Assembly (NCBI GenBank): GCA_037131735.1 | Contig: JBAXQM010000022.1 | Coordinates: 1 to 45,137 of the forward strand | Length of the DNA: 45,137 nt | Source of the DNA: CAIUPE01 sp037131735 | GTDB lineage: Bacteria; Pseudomonadota; Alphaproteobacteria; Rhizobiales; Beijerinckiaceae | Direction of reading: 5' to 3' | In this document: positions 25,980-35,151 of the stretch, one piece after another | Layout: each line of letters starts with the position of its first letter | How positions within the stretch are numbered: the stretch's first letter is position 1 | The notes under the pieces: generated by a model | Seen by the model: the letters and a program-made list of their open reading frames with translations, nothing else | What the model was told of the DNA's origin: nothing | Database searches by the model: none | Made by a program: the position numbers and the translations under genes

Positions 25980-26077
25980 CCTATTGCGCTCCCGCGCATC
26001 GTCAGCGAAAGAACATCCATAATTGACTCGACCCTGTCGGCTGTCGGCAGGGTCAACTCGTGTTTTTGGAAAGCGGC

Positions 26078-26743
26078 ATGACGGCGCTTGGCACCAGAGG
26101 TTCTTTCATCACCTTTGAAGGCGGTGAGGGGGCGGGAAAAACCACCCAGATCCGGCGCCTGAAAACGCGGCTCGAGGCTCTTTCGCTTGCCTGTCATGTT
26201 ACGCGTGAACCGGGCGGTACACCCGGCGCCGAGCTTATCCGCACCTTAATCCTTGATGGCCAAAGACCGCCGCTTGATGCGCTGACGGAAACGCTTTTAT
26301 TTTATGCAGCGCGCGCCAATCATGTGGCGGAAGGTATTCGCCCCGCGCTGATGCGTGGTGAGTTTGTGTTGTGTGATCGTTTTTCTGATTCAACACGCGT
26401 CTACCAAGGCGTGTTGGGGGCGGTGCCGCAAGCGACGCTTGACGCATTAGAGACGCTTGTTGTTGCCGATACAAAACCTGATCTCACGATCATTCTCGAT
26501 ATCCCGACAGAATTGGGTATGCAGCGGGCTGCCGCGCGGCGCGGTGCGCACCATGCCGATCGTTTTGAATCAGAAACCGTCGGCTTTCACGAAAAATTGC
26601 GGCAAGGCTTTCTCGATTTGGCGCGCGCGCATCCGCAGCGGATTATCGTTATTTCTGCTGAGGGCGAAGAAACGTCGATTGAACAAGAAATCTGGATGAA
26701 GGTCTCTGAGCGTTTTTCTCTTGAGCAAGGAAAACGAGCATGA
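26078..26743 (+). CDS. tmk: Thymidylate kinase
   Basis: A 221-residue kinase that phosphorylates dTMP to dTDP. The P-loop is FEGGEGAGKTTQ, followed by the TREPGGTPGAE segment, the FYAARANHV dTMP-site region and CDRFSDSTRVYQG. The LID region is RRGAHHADRFE. It is complete. A GTG at 26060 is also in frame, but the ATG at 26078, five bases after GGAAAG, fits the family start. Its stop overlaps the holB start (ATGA). Confidence 0.95.
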   Translation: MTALGTRGSFITFEGGEGAGKTTQIRRLKTRLEALSLACHVTREPGGTPGAELIRTLILDGQRPPLDALTETLLFYAARANHVAEGIRPALMRGEFVLCDRFSDSTRVYQGVLGAVPQATLDALETLVVADTKPDLTIILDIPTELGMQRAAARRGAHHADRFESETVGFHEKLRQGFLDLARAHPQRIIVISAEGEETSIEQEIWMKVSERFSLEQGKRA

Positions 26744-27795
26744 GCAAAAAGCCTAGTTCATCATCAAGCAAAGCGAACGCTGCTATTCAGGCCGATACGC
26801 ATGACACGCATTTCATTGGCCATGATGCCATTGAAGCTAGCTTTCTCGACGCCTATCGCTCGGGCCGTATGCCCCATGCATGGATTTTGGCGGGGTTAGA
26901 GGGCATCGGCAAAGCGGGCTTTGCGTTGAGAGCGGCGCGGTTTCTTCTTGCCAACCCTGATGCAACGAGCGCTGCCGTGAGCCCTGCGCAAACGCTTGAT
27001 GTTTCTCCTGATCAGCCCGCCGCACGTCGTGTAGCCGCGCGGGCGCATACGGATTTGTTTTTTCTTGAATCGGAAAGTGACGGCGAGAAAAAAACAAAAT
27101 CGGGTGCCATTCCGGTTGAAGATGTACGCAAGATGCTCGGCTTCTTTTCATCAACTGCAGGTGAGGGCGGGTGGAAAATCGCCATCATCGACTCGCTTGA
27201 CGATTTGAAATCAAGTGCAGCGAACGCGCTTTTGAAAATGCTCGAAGAGCCGCCACCGCGTTCGCTCTTTTTGATGGTGTCGCATAATCCGGGACGACTT
27301 CTGCCAACCATTCGCTCACGCTGCCACATGGTGCGCTTTAAACCTTTGTCCGAGAGCGAGATTGTGACAGCGCTTTCATCTCACTCATCAGTTACAGATC
27401 AAAAACTTTTGAACGATGCCGCGCGACGTGGTGTGGGTTCGGTAAAGCGTGCTATGACTTATCTCGATGCGGAGCGCATGGCGATGGTACATGATATTGA
27501 AGCGACTCTTGCCCGACTTCCCGATCTTGATCGCAAACATCTCCTCGCCATGGCTGATCATTTCGCTAAAAAAGATGGCGCTGAGAGTTTTGCGCTCTTT
27601 ATCGAAACCGTTGATGAATGGATCGCTTCAACTTGTCGTGCGGATGCCCAATCAGGCCACCATGCACTGCGAGCGCTCGCGGAACTGTGGGAAAAATTTA
27701 CCGTCAACGCACGGATGACTGATATCTATAATCTTGATCGCCGACCGTTTTTCATCACCATGATGAATGATCTTGCGGACGCGATGAAAGCCTAG
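26740..27795 (+). CDS. holB: DNA polymerase III subunit delta'
   Basis: A 351-residue clamp-loader subunit. The AAA+ domain has a modified P-loop (LAGLEGIGKAGFA) without the usual Ser/Thr, as expected for delta', which does not hydrolyse ATP. KIAIIDSLDDLKSSAANALLK (in short blocks) and the LEEPPPRSLFLMVSH region follow, and the SRC motif occurs as IRSRCHMV. It works with delta and tau/gamma to load the beta clamp. It overlaps tmk by four bases and is followed by metG after 47 bases, the usual alphaproteobacterial order. Confidence 0.94.
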   Translation: MSKKPSSSSSKANAAIQADTHDTHFIGHDAIEASFLDAYRSGRMPHAWILAGLEGIGKAGFALRAARFLLANPDATSAAVSPAQTLDVSPDQPAARRVAARAHTDLFFLESESDGEKKTKSGAIPVEDVRKMLGFFSSTAGEGGWKIAIIDSLDDLKSSAANALLKMLEEPPPRSLFLMVSHNPGRLLPTIRSRCHMVRFKPLSESEIVTALSSHSSVTDQKLLNDAARRGVGSVKRAMTYLDAERMAMVHDIEATLARLPDLDRKHLLAMADHFAKKDGAESFALFIETVDEWIASTCRADAQSGHHALRALAELWEKFTVNARMTDIYNLDRRPFFITMMNDLADAMKA

Positions 27796-27842
27796 AACTG
27801 AAATTGAACTTTTAAACTTAGGACCGCATAGGATCTCTTGGT

Positions 27843-29402
27843 ATGTCGAATAAAGAGCGCTTTTTTATCACAACGGCGATTTCTTATCCGAATGGGCGGC
27901 CGCATATTGGCCATGCCTATGAATTAATCGCAACGGATGCGATTGCGCGGTTCATGCGGCTTGACGGAAAAGACGTGTTCTTTCTTACAGGAACCGATGA
28001 GCATGGGCAGAAAATGCTCCAAACCGCTGTTAAAGAAGGGTTGAGCGCGCAAGCGCTAGCGGATCGCAATGCGGCGGTTTTTCGTGAGATGGCAACGGCA
28101 CTCAATGCCTCAAATGATGATTTCATTCGCACAACAGAAGAGCGTCATAAAATCGCGTGCCAAGCGATATGGCAACGTATGGTTGATGCTGGTGACATCT
28201 ATAAAGATAGTTATGCCGGATGGTATTCTGTTCGTGATGAAGCCTATTTTGCCGAAGATGAAACGGTACTTGGCGGCGATGGTATTCGTCGCGGACCAAC
28301 GGGTACGCCGGTTGATTGGGTAGAGGAGGAGAGTTATTTTTTCCGTCTCTCCGCCTATCAAGATCGTCTCTTAGCGCTTTATGACTCAATACCGAATTTC
28401 ATAGGTCCGGCTGAACGCAAAAATGAAATTCTTAGCTTTGTAAAATCCGGTCTTCGTGATCTCTCGGTCAGCCGCACAACATTTGATTGGGGCATTCCGG
28501 TTCCCGGTGATCCGAAACATGTGATGTATGTCTGGGTTGATGCGCTGACAAATTACATCACTGCAACTGGTTGGCCTGATGAAAACGCTGCGCGTGCTGC
28601 GTTTTGGCCTGCCAATGTTCACATCATCGGTAAAGATATCATTCGTTTTCATGCCGTCTATTGGCCCGCCTTTTTGATGTCGGCAGGATTGTCCTTACCC
28701 CAGCGCGTTTTCGGTCACGGATTTTTGTTTAACCGCGGCGAGAAAATGTCGAAATCGGTTGGCAATGTCATTGATCCTTTTTCTCTCGCTGAACATTATG
28801 GCGTTGATCAGCTGCGCTATTTCTTCATGCGTGAAGTGCCCTTCGGCCAAGATGGCAATTATTCGCATGAAGCGATTGTCAATCGCATCAATGCCGATCT
28901 CGCCAATGATCTTGGTAATCTGGTGCAGCGTTCATTATCGATGATTGCCAAAAATCTTGACGGTAATATGCCAAAGCTGGGCGATTTGCTCGAGCAGGAT
29001 CGCGTGATATTGGGCGACGCTTATGCACTTGCTGATAAGGCACGGAAATCGATTCAGGATTTTGCACTTCACCATATACTCGCTGATATTTGGCGCGTGG
29101 TTGCTGATGCTAATCGTTATTTTGCCGGCGAAGAGCCATGGGCCAAGCGGAAGACCGATCTCGCTCGCTTTGAAACCATTCTGGCTGTCACGCTTGAGAC
29201 TTTGCGTCTTGTTGGTTTGATGACGCAACCCTTTATGCCGCATGCGTCGGCGAAGCTTCTTGATCTTTTGGCCGTTGATCCATCATCTCGTGATTTCACT
29301 TTCATGAGAGCCGAAGCCCGCGTAGAAGCGGGGACACTGTTGCCAACACCTCAAGCCATTTTCCCACGCTATGTGGAAACCGAAGGCGATTTAACGAATT
29401 GA
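27843..29402 (+). CDS. metG: Methionyl-tRNA synthetase
   Basis: A 519-residue class I synthetase that charges tRNA-Met. HIGH appears as PNGRPHIGHAYE near residue 17 and KMSKS as GEKMSKSVGN near 301. The insert between the halves lacks the Cys zinc knuckle (AYFAEDETVLGGDGIRRG), and there is no C-terminal tRNA-binding extension. Both traits match the short form common in alphaproteobacteria, so this is not a defect. It sits in the tmk-holB-metG-tatD run, 13 bases before tatD. Confidence 0.96.
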   Translation: MSNKERFFITTAISYPNGRPHIGHAYELIATDAIARFMRLDGKDVFFLTGTDEHGQKMLQTAVKEGLSAQALADRNAAVFREMATALNASNDDFIRTTEERHKIACQAIWQRMVDAGDIYKDSYAGWYSVRDEAYFAEDETVLGGDGIRRGPTGTPVDWVEEESYFFRLSAYQDRLLALYDSIPNFIGPAERKNEILSFVKSGLRDLSVSRTTFDWGIPVPGDPKHVMYVWVDALTNYITATGWPDENAARAAFWPANVHIIGKDIIRFHAVYWPAFLMSAGLSLPQRVFGHGFLFNRGEKMSKSVGNVIDPFSLAEHYGVDQLRYFFMREVPFGQDGNYSHEAIVNRINADLANDLGNLVQRSLSMIAKNLDGNMPKLGDLLEQDRVILGDAYALADKARKSIQDFALHHILADIWRVVADANRYFAGEEPWAKRKTDLARFETILAVTLETLRLVGLMTQPFMPHASAKLLDLLAVDPSSRDFTFMRAEARVEAGTLLPTPQAIFPRYVETEGDLTN

Positions 29403-29415
29403 GCATTGCATCATT

Positions 29416-30216
29416 ATGATTGTCGACAGCCACTGCCATCTTGATTTCCCGCCATTTGAAGGCGAACGCAACGCAATCATTGCGCGCGCTAAAGAAGCGG
29501 GTGTCAAAACCATGTTGACGATATCAACAGAGGTGAAGCATTTTTCGCGCATAAAGGCGATTGCAGAACATGATGCTGATATCTGGTGTTCGGTGGGCAC
29601 GCATCCCTTGCATGCAAATGAAGAGCCTGATGTGCCGATTGAGACTTATGTCGAGTTAGCACAACATCCGAAATGTATTGCAATTGGTGAAGCGGGTCTA
29701 GATTTTTTCTATGATCGCGTTGCGCCTGATCGCGCTGATCAGGTATTCAGAAAGCAGATTGCAGCGGCACGGATTACTGGGCTTCCTTTGGTTATTCATT
29801 CGCGCAGTGCTGATGATGCGATGATTGCGACTTTGGACGATGAAATGGGGAAGGGTGCCTTTAATGCCGTTCTTCATTGTTTCTCATCCGGACAACGTCT
29901 TGCTGAAGCGGGCGTAGCGCTCGGTCTATACGTGTCCTTCTCTGGGATCTTAACTTACAAGAAATCTGATGAGCTTCGCGCTATTGCGGCTGCGGTTCCG
30001 CTTGCGCATCTGCTGGTTGAAACCGATGCGCCTTATCTCGCGCCGCAGAGCCATCGCGGTAAACGGAATGAACCATCCTTCGTGACGGAGACACATGCCA
30101 CATTGGCAGAAGTGAAGGGCGTGTCCACTGATGAATTAGCGCGTTATACGACTGATAATTTCTTCCGATTGTTTTCAAAAGCCTGTCGACCCCTTCAAGA
30201 TCAGAGTGCCGCATGA
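29416..30216 (+). CDS. tatD: TatD-family metal-dependent hydrolase
   Basis: A 266-residue TIM-barrel hydrolase with the full metal set: DSHCHLD at the N-terminus, IGEAGLDFFYD near residue 95, VIHSR, LHCFSSG and ETDAPYLAPQSHRGKRNEPS near 205-220. TatD proteins are 3'-5' exonucleases or DNases active on damaged DNA and are not part of Tat export. Its stop overlaps the next start (ATGA). Family is certain; substrate is from general family knowledge. Confidence 0.93.
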   Translation: MIVDSHCHLDFPPFEGERNAIIARAKEAGVKTMLTISTEVKHFSRIKAIAEHDADIWCSVGTHPLHANEEPDVPIETYVELAQHPKCIAIGEAGLDFFYDRVAPDRADQVFRKQIAAARITGLPLVIHSRSADDAMIATLDDEMGKGAFNAVLHCFSSGQRLAEAGVALGLYVSFSGILTYKKSDELRAIAAAVPLAHLLVETDAPYLAPQSHRGKRNEPSFVTETHATLAEVKGVSTDELARYTTDNFFRLFSKACRPLQDQSAA

Positions 30217-31019
30217 CATTAACACTGACCATTCTCGGATGCGGTTCTTCAGGCGGCGTGCCTCGTCCCGTCGCCGGTTGGGGCGCGTGCGATCCAAATA
30301 ATCCAAAAAACAGACGTCGCCGCTGTTCAATTTTGCTCGAGAGAACTAGCCCTCAGGGAAAGACGGTGGTGGTGGTTGATACTCCGCCTGATCACCGCGA
30401 ACAGGTTCTCTCGGCCGGTCTCGACCGGATCGATGCCGTGCTCATCACACATGACCACGCTGATCACACGCATGGCCTTGACGATGTCCGGCCGGCGGTT
30501 TTGCATATGCGCCGCTTGATGCCCGTTTATATGGATGAGCGAACATCTGTCGTTATCCGCGATCGGTTTGGTTACTGTTTTGAGACCCCCATCGGTAGTG
30601 ATTATCCGCCGATCGCAAGAGAAATGCGGATCACGAAAGGGCATGACGTTGTCATCGACGGCCCAGGCGGGGAGATCCGAACATTGCCTTTTGACGTTCA
30701 TCACAGCGAGAATGATGCGCTCGGTTTCCGCTTTGGTGATGTCGCCTATACGCCCGATGTTAATGCGATCCCCGAGGAAAGCCTAAAGTCACTTGAGGGG
30801 CTTGATGTCTGGATCATTGACGCGTTGAGACATAAGCCGCATCCGTCACATTTCACGGTTGCTGAAGCGCTTGAATGGATTTCACGCATGAAACCAAAGC
30901 GCGCCATTCTCACAAATCTTCACGTCGATCTTGACTACGAGGCATTGAAGGCGACGCTTCCTGAACACATTGAACCGGCCTTTGATGGTATGAAAATAAC
31001 GGTGAGTGGTACTGTCTAG
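30213..31019 (+). CDS. Metallo-beta-lactamase-fold hydrolase (PhnP-like)
   Basis: A 268-residue MBL-fold protein. The metal motif HDHADH lies at residues 80-85 (ITHDHADHTHGLDD); the later ligands are probably in DVHHSE and IIDALRHKPHPSHF. The start LTILGCGSSGGVPRP and the PSHFTV segment resemble PhnP and related phosphodiesterases. The gene directly follows tatD in many alphaproteobacteria, suggesting a nucleic-acid or cyclic-phosphate role. There is no phn operon nearby, so PhnP function is not implied. Confidence 0.9.
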   Translation: MTLTLTILGCGSSGGVPRPVAGWGACDPNNPKNRRRRCSILLERTSPQGKTVVVVDTPPDHREQVLSAGLDRIDAVLITHDHADHTHGLDDVRPAVLHMRRLMPVYMDERTSVVIRDRFGYCFETPIGSDYPPIAREMRITKGHDVVIDGPGGEIRTLPFDVHHSENDALGFRFGDVAYTPDVNAIPEESLKSLEGLDVWIIDALRHKPHPSHFTVAEALEWISRMKPKRAILTNLHVDLDYEALKATLPEHIEPAFDGMKITVSGTV

Positions 31020-31038
31020 ACTTAATTTCTGTAGCTAT

Positions 31039-31071
31039 TATCATATATCTAAGCCTCTATAATATATGATA
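31039..31071. promoter_or_regulatory. AT-rich inverted repeat upstream of mazG
   Basis: TATCATATAT at 31039-31048 and its exact complement ATATATGATA at 31062-31071, separated by 13 bases. It lies in the 123-base gap after the MBL gene. It may be an operator for mazG or a weak hairpin ending the upstream operon; it lacks a GC core and T-run. Confidence 0.35.
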
Positions 31072-31142
31072 TATTGATTTAGTTCCATAATGTTTCTTAT
31101 GCGAATTATAGATCAGGCCTATGATCCGAGGAAAACAAGCCG

Positions 31143-31988
31143 ATGCCGTCCCCCAAAGCCGGAAAAGACATTCAGGATCTGATCGCTATCATGGCGGCGT
31201 TGCGCACGCCCGTGACCGGTTGTCCATGGGATCTTGAACAGACCTTTCAAAGCATTGCGCCTTACACAATCGAAGAAGCCTATGAAGTCATCGATGCCAT
31301 TGAGCGGCGAGACATGGTCGACCTTAAGGACGAATTAGGTGACCTGTTATTGCAAGTTATCTTCCATTCTCGCATGGCTGAGGAAGCCCAACTCTTCGCC
31401 TTTCCCGACGTCGTAGAAGCCATCACCAAAAAGCTGATCCGGCGCCACCCTCATGTTTTTGGGGCAAAGGACGCGGCATCGCCCGCGGCGGTCAAGACCT
31501 TATGGGATGATATTAAGGCAGAAGAGAGAGCCGAGAAGCGCGCCGCCCGCCTCGTTGCCGGTAATAATGATAGTGAGGCGCCCGCCTCCGTTCTCGATGG
31601 TATTCCTGAGGCGTTACCTGCTCTTACCCGCGCGGAGAAGATTCAGTCGAAGGCCTCTAAGGTCGGTTTCGACTGGAACGATCCTATGGTTGTTCTTGAA
31701 AAAATCGACGAAGAAACCGCTGAGATAAAGGACGCAATGGCGTCTGGTTCACAGTCGGACATCGCCGAGGAAATCGGTGATTTACTGTTTGCCGTGGTCA
31801 ATCTCGCCCGCCACCTCAAAGTTGATCCCGAGCAATCTTTGCGCGCCGCAAATTTAAAATTCTCACGCCGCTTCAATTATATAGAAAAGGATTTTCAATC
31901 GAGAAATAAAACAATTAAGGGCGCGTCTCTCGATGAGATGGAAGCATTATGGCAAGAAGCCAAAGTAAAATTAAGTAAGAATCTGTAA
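31143..31988 (+). CDS. mazG: Nucleoside triphosphate pyrophosphohydrolase MazG
   Basis: A 281-residue two-domain MazG. The first domain has CPWDLEQTFQSIAPYTIEEA and EAYEVIDAIERRD, then LKDELGDLLLQVIFHSRMAEE. The second repeats the acidic pattern as EKIDEETAEIKDA and EEIGDLLFAVVNLARHL. MazG hydrolyses dNTPs to monophosphates and pyrophosphate, removing damaged nucleotides. It is convergent with hflX, four bases apart. The neighbourhood with hfq and hflX is conserved in alphaproteobacteria. Confidence 0.95.
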   Translation: MPSPKAGKDIQDLIAIMAALRTPVTGCPWDLEQTFQSIAPYTIEEAYEVIDAIERRDMVDLKDELGDLLLQVIFHSRMAEEAQLFAFPDVVEAITKKLIRRHPHVFGAKDAASPAAVKTLWDDIKAEERAEKRAARLVAGNNDSEAPASVLDGIPEALPALTRAEKIQSKASKVGFDWNDPMVVLEKIDEETAEIKDAMASGSQSDIAEEIGDLLFAVVNLARHLKVDPEQSLRAANLKFSRRFNYIEKDFQSRNKTIKGASLDEMEALWQEAKVKLSKNL

Positions 31989-31992
31989 ACGC

Positions 31993-33375
31993 CTACGTGA
32001 CCTGCTCGGCGCGCGGACAGCGCAAAAGCAGGCGCGACTCCCGCTCAGGCGTCACACGCACGAGGGTTTCGATCACGCCCTCCTCGCGATCATACCGCTC
32101 TAGAATTTCAGCATTCTCATAAATCCAATGAAGCAATGCGCCTTCATTGGCAGGCAACACAATTCGAAATGTTTTGGTGTCTTGCGCGAGACGCGTTTCG
32201 ATCTCGTCGAGGAGATGATCGGAGCCCTCGCCGGTTAAAGCCGACACGAGAACCGGGCGCGCAGCCTCCGGGCGTTGTTGCGTTACTTCAAACATCCGCG
32301 CACGCTCACCTTCATCCAGAAGATCGGCCTTATTCCAGACTTCGATGATGCGGCTATGATCATCCGGATTGATGCCAAGATCTTTTAGAATGCTCGCAAC
32401 ATCGGCCGCTTGAGCGTCCGTATCGCCATGCGAAACATCGCGCACATGAAGGATCACATCAGCCGATATCACGTCTTCCAAGGTGGCCCTGAAAGCCGCA
32501 ACCAACATGGTCGGAAGGTCGGAGATAAATCCAACGGTATCTGACAAAATGACGGATGCCCCATGGGGTAATTTCGTAACGCGCGCCGTCGGGTCCAAGG
32601 TCGCGAACAACATGTTTTCGGCAAGCACCTCGGCTTCGGTCAAACGATTAAACAAAGTCGATTTGCCGGCATTGGTGTACCCAACAAGGGCCACCACGGG
32701 ATAAGGCACTTTTTCGCGACTCTTGCGATGAAGGCCGCGCGTCCGCTTAACCGCTTCAAGGTCGCGTTCAATACGCGTCATACGCTCTTGAATGAGCCTC
32801 CGGTCGGCTTCGATCTGTGTTTCACCCGGCCCTCCTAAAAAGCCAAAGCCCCCGCGCTGCCGTTCGAGATGGGTCCAAGAGCGAACCAGGCGGCTTTTTT
32901 GATAGTTTAAATGCGCAAGCTCGACTTGGAGCGTCCCCTCCTTCGTGCGCGCGCGGCGACCGAAGATTTCAAGGATCAGCCCTGTCCGATCGATGACTTT
33001 GACTTTGAGTGCCGTTTCGAGATTGCGTTGCTGCACGGGAGACAAAGCGCAATCCGTAATCACCAAACGGATTTCACGTTCCGCAATGAGTGCCGCTAAC
33101 TCTTCGATTTTTCCGGTGCCCATATAGGTCGCGGGCCGCAACTCAGAGAGCGGCACAATTCGACTCTCAATCACGTCGAGATCAATAGCGGCAGCGAGAC
33201 CCGTCGCCTCCTCTAAACGCGCGATCGAAGGACGGAGATTGGTATCAGGATTGTTCGCACGCCGACGTGTTAAGTAAGGCCCGATAACAAGCGCACGTGT
33301 TCCCGAGGCGACATCATGCTCGATGTCGGACCCCGCAACGGGCCGATTGCCAAACTCATAGGGCTTATGCGCCAA
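31993..33375 (-). CDS. hflX: GTPase HflX
   Basis: A 460-residue ribosome-associated GTPase. The N-terminal HflX domain has ATYMGTGKIEELAALI near residue 80, then a coiled-coil region with GGPGETQIEADRRLI near 195. The G domain starts with GYTNAGKSTLFNRLTEAEV, followed by DTVGFISDLP (G3) and WNKADLLDE (G4). HflX splits stalled or hibernating 70S ribosomes after stress. It lies 24 bases downstream of hfq, the classic hfq-hflX pair. Confidence 0.96.
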   Translation of the reverse strand: MAHKPYEFGNRPVAGSDIEHDVASGTRALVIGPYLTRRRANNPDTNLRPSIARLEEATGLAAAIDLDVIESRIVPLSELRPATYMGTGKIEELAALIAEREIRLVITDCALSPVQQRNLETALKVKVIDRTGLILEIFGRRARTKEGTLQVELAHLNYQKSRLVRSWTHLERQRGGFGFLGGPGETQIEADRRLIQERMTRIERDLEAVKRTRGLHRKSREKVPYPVVALVGYTNAGKSTLFNRLTEAEVLAENMLFATLDPTARVTKLPHGASVILSDTVGFISDLPTMLVAAFRATLEDVISADVILHVRDVSHGDTDAQAADVASILKDLGINPDDHSRIIEVWNKADLLDEGERARMFEVTQQRPEAARPVLVSALTGEGSDHLLDEIETRLAQDTKTFRIVLPANEGALLHWIYENAEILERYDREEGVIETLVRVTPERESRLLLRCPRAEQVT

Positions 33376-33399
33376 AATGAAGACTTTCGCGCGCCCTGC

Positions 33400-33660
33400 T
33401 CACTCTTTCAGAACCGCGCCGGTTTCATCAGTCGGGTCAAACAGGGTTACGGGCGAACCCGGCATGATCGTCGAAATGGCGTGTTTATAGACGAGCTGGG
33501 AATGGCCATCCCGACGCAGCAGAAGGCAAAAATTATCAAACCACGTAACAACGCCCTGAAGCTTCACGCCATTCACGAGGAAGATCGTCAGCGGAATTTT
33601 GGCCTTCCGCACTTGATTGAGAAAGGTGTCTTGAAGATTTTGTACCCGGTCATTTACCAT
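33400..33660 (-). CDS. hfq: RNA chaperone Hfq
   Basis: An 86-residue Sm-like protein, typical of the short alphaproteobacterial Hfq. The Sm1 motif includes IFLVNGVKLQGVVTWFDNF and the Sm2 motif is VYKHAIST. The N-terminal proximal face has QNLQDTFLNQVRKAK. It binds sRNAs and mRNAs as a hexamer. The 123-base gap to ntrX probably contains its own promoter. Downstream is hflX. Confidence 0.97.
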   Translation of the reverse strand: MVNDRVQNLQDTFLNQVRKAKIPLTIFLVNGVKLQGVVTWFDNFCLLLRRDGHSQLVYKHAISTIMPGSPVTLFDPTDETGAVLKE

Positions 33661-33783
33661 TTTATTTCAGTCTCTTCTTATTGTTTTTAAATCCGGATTT
33701 TTAACAAGAAACGGTATTGAATTTGAGTTCCAGCTCCGCTCCTCAACGCCTATGAAAACAGATAGTCGCCCTTATCTCAAGTT

Positions 33784-35151
33784 TCAATCGATCCCGAGGG
33801 ATTTGAGTTTCCGGTGTAAAGCCGAACGCTCCATACCGACGAATTCTGCGGTACGCGAAACATTGTGCCCAAACCGGGCAATCTGCGCGAGAAGATAGTC
33901 GCGTTCGAAGAGCTCGCGCGCCTCTCTCAGCGGCAAGGCGAGAAGTTTTTCGCCCCCCTGCCCGCCGGCCATGGACGGCGCTGATGCGCCCACATCAGAA
34001 GGCAGAAGCTCGGCCGTAATGGGCGCCTCAGCCTCGCCTCCGGCAAGGATCAGCATCCGCTCCACGCTGTTGCGCAATTGCCTGATATTGCCGGGCCAAT
34101 CATGTGCCTGAAGAACAGCCATTGCATCCGGAGCAATCTCGCGCGGGACCTGACCGGTTGATGCGCAAATATCTTCAATGAAATGGGCGACGAGTTCGGG
34201 AATGTCTTCGCGACGATCCGCCAGCGCCGGAACGCGTAAGGGTACAACCGCGAGACGATGAAGAAGGTCCTCGCGGAAGCGACCAGTACGGACCTCGGCC
34301 TCGAGGTCGCGCGCGGTTGACGAAATGATCCGCACATCAACCTCAACCTTGATGGAGCCATTCACACGCTGGAAGGATTGATCAACAAGCACGCGCAGAA
34401 TTTTGCCCTGCGTCTCTTTCGGCATATCGGCAATCTCATCAAGAAGCAGAGTACCGCCATGCGCCTCCTCGAGCGCGCCGATACGTTGCGGTACAGTTCC
34501 ACTATTCTCGATGCCAAAGAGTTCGGTCTCCATAGAGTCGGGCGTTATCGTTGCGGCGTTCAGTACGACGAAGGGTCCGCCCGCGCGCGCTGAAGACGCG
34601 TGGATCATGCGGGCCGCAAGTTCCTTACCAGAACCAGAAGGGCCCGATATCAAAACACGAGCATTTGTTGCGGCAACCTTATCGATCGCTTGACGCAATT
34701 GCCCGGCATGTTGTGATTGACCAATCAGCTCAGCGGATTTTGGAGCGCGGATTCTGAGTTCTCGCACTTCCCGTTTAAGTTTGAATGTCTCGAGTGCGCG
34801 CTCAGCTACGAGTAACAAACGATCTGATTTGAAGGGCTTTTCAATAAAATCGTAAGCACCGCGTTTAATGGCCGCGACAGCTGTTTCGACATTACCGTGG
34901 CCTGAAATCATCACGATCGGGAGATCAGGATTTTGCTCTTTCACAAGATCAAGCAATTGCAATCCATCTAAACGCGAACCTTGAATCCAAATATCAAGGA
35001 AAATCAAATTCGGACGACGAGCGGCAATTTCGGCTAACGCAGAATCTGCATCAGCGGCCGTACGGCACTGAAAACCCTCGTCTTCAAGAATCCCGGCAAC
35101 AAGATTGCGGATGTCGGCTTCGTCGTCGACGATGAGGATATCGGCGCTCAT
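33784..35151 (-). CDS. ntrX: NtrX response regulator
   Basis: A 455-residue response regulator of the NtrYX system, linked to nitrogen metabolism, redox and envelope traits. The receiver has its phospho-Asp in FLDIWIQGS near residue 53. The AAA+ domain has Walker A GPSGSGKEL and Walker B GGTLLLDEIADMP. The GAFTGA loop that contacts sigma-54 is absent: after ELFGIENSGTVPQRIG the chain goes straight to ALEEAHGG, as in other NtrX proteins. The C-terminal Fis-type HTH is NVSRTAEFVGMERSALHRKL. Its start overlaps the ntrY stop (ATGA). Confidence 0.95.
   Translation of the reverse strand: MSADILIVDDEADIRNLVAGILEDEGFQCRTAADADSALAEIAARRPNLIFLDIWIQGSRLDGLQLLDLVKEQNPDLPIVMISGHGNVETAVAAIKRGAYDFIEKPFKSDRLLLVAERALETFKLKREVRELRIRAPKSAELIGQSQHAGQLRQAIDKVAATNARVLISGPSGSGKELAARMIHASSARAGGPFVVLNAATITPDSMETELFGIENSGTVPQRIGALEEAHGGTLLLDEIADMPKETQGKILRVLVDQSFQRVNGSIKVEVDVRIISSTARDLEAEVRTGRFREDLLHRLAVVPLRVPALADRREDIPELVAHFIEDICASTGQVPREIAPDAMAVLQAHDWPGNIRQLRNSVERMLILAGGEAEAPITAELLPSDVGASAPSMAGGQGGEKLLALPLREARELFERDYLLAQIARFGHNVSRTAEFVGMERSALHRKLKSLGID

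Noticed and set aside
27843..29402. MetRS without zinc-knuckle cysteines or C-terminal domain, considered truncated
   Set aside because: Both are normal for the short MetRS subclass of alphaproteobacteria; HIGH and KMSKS are intact.
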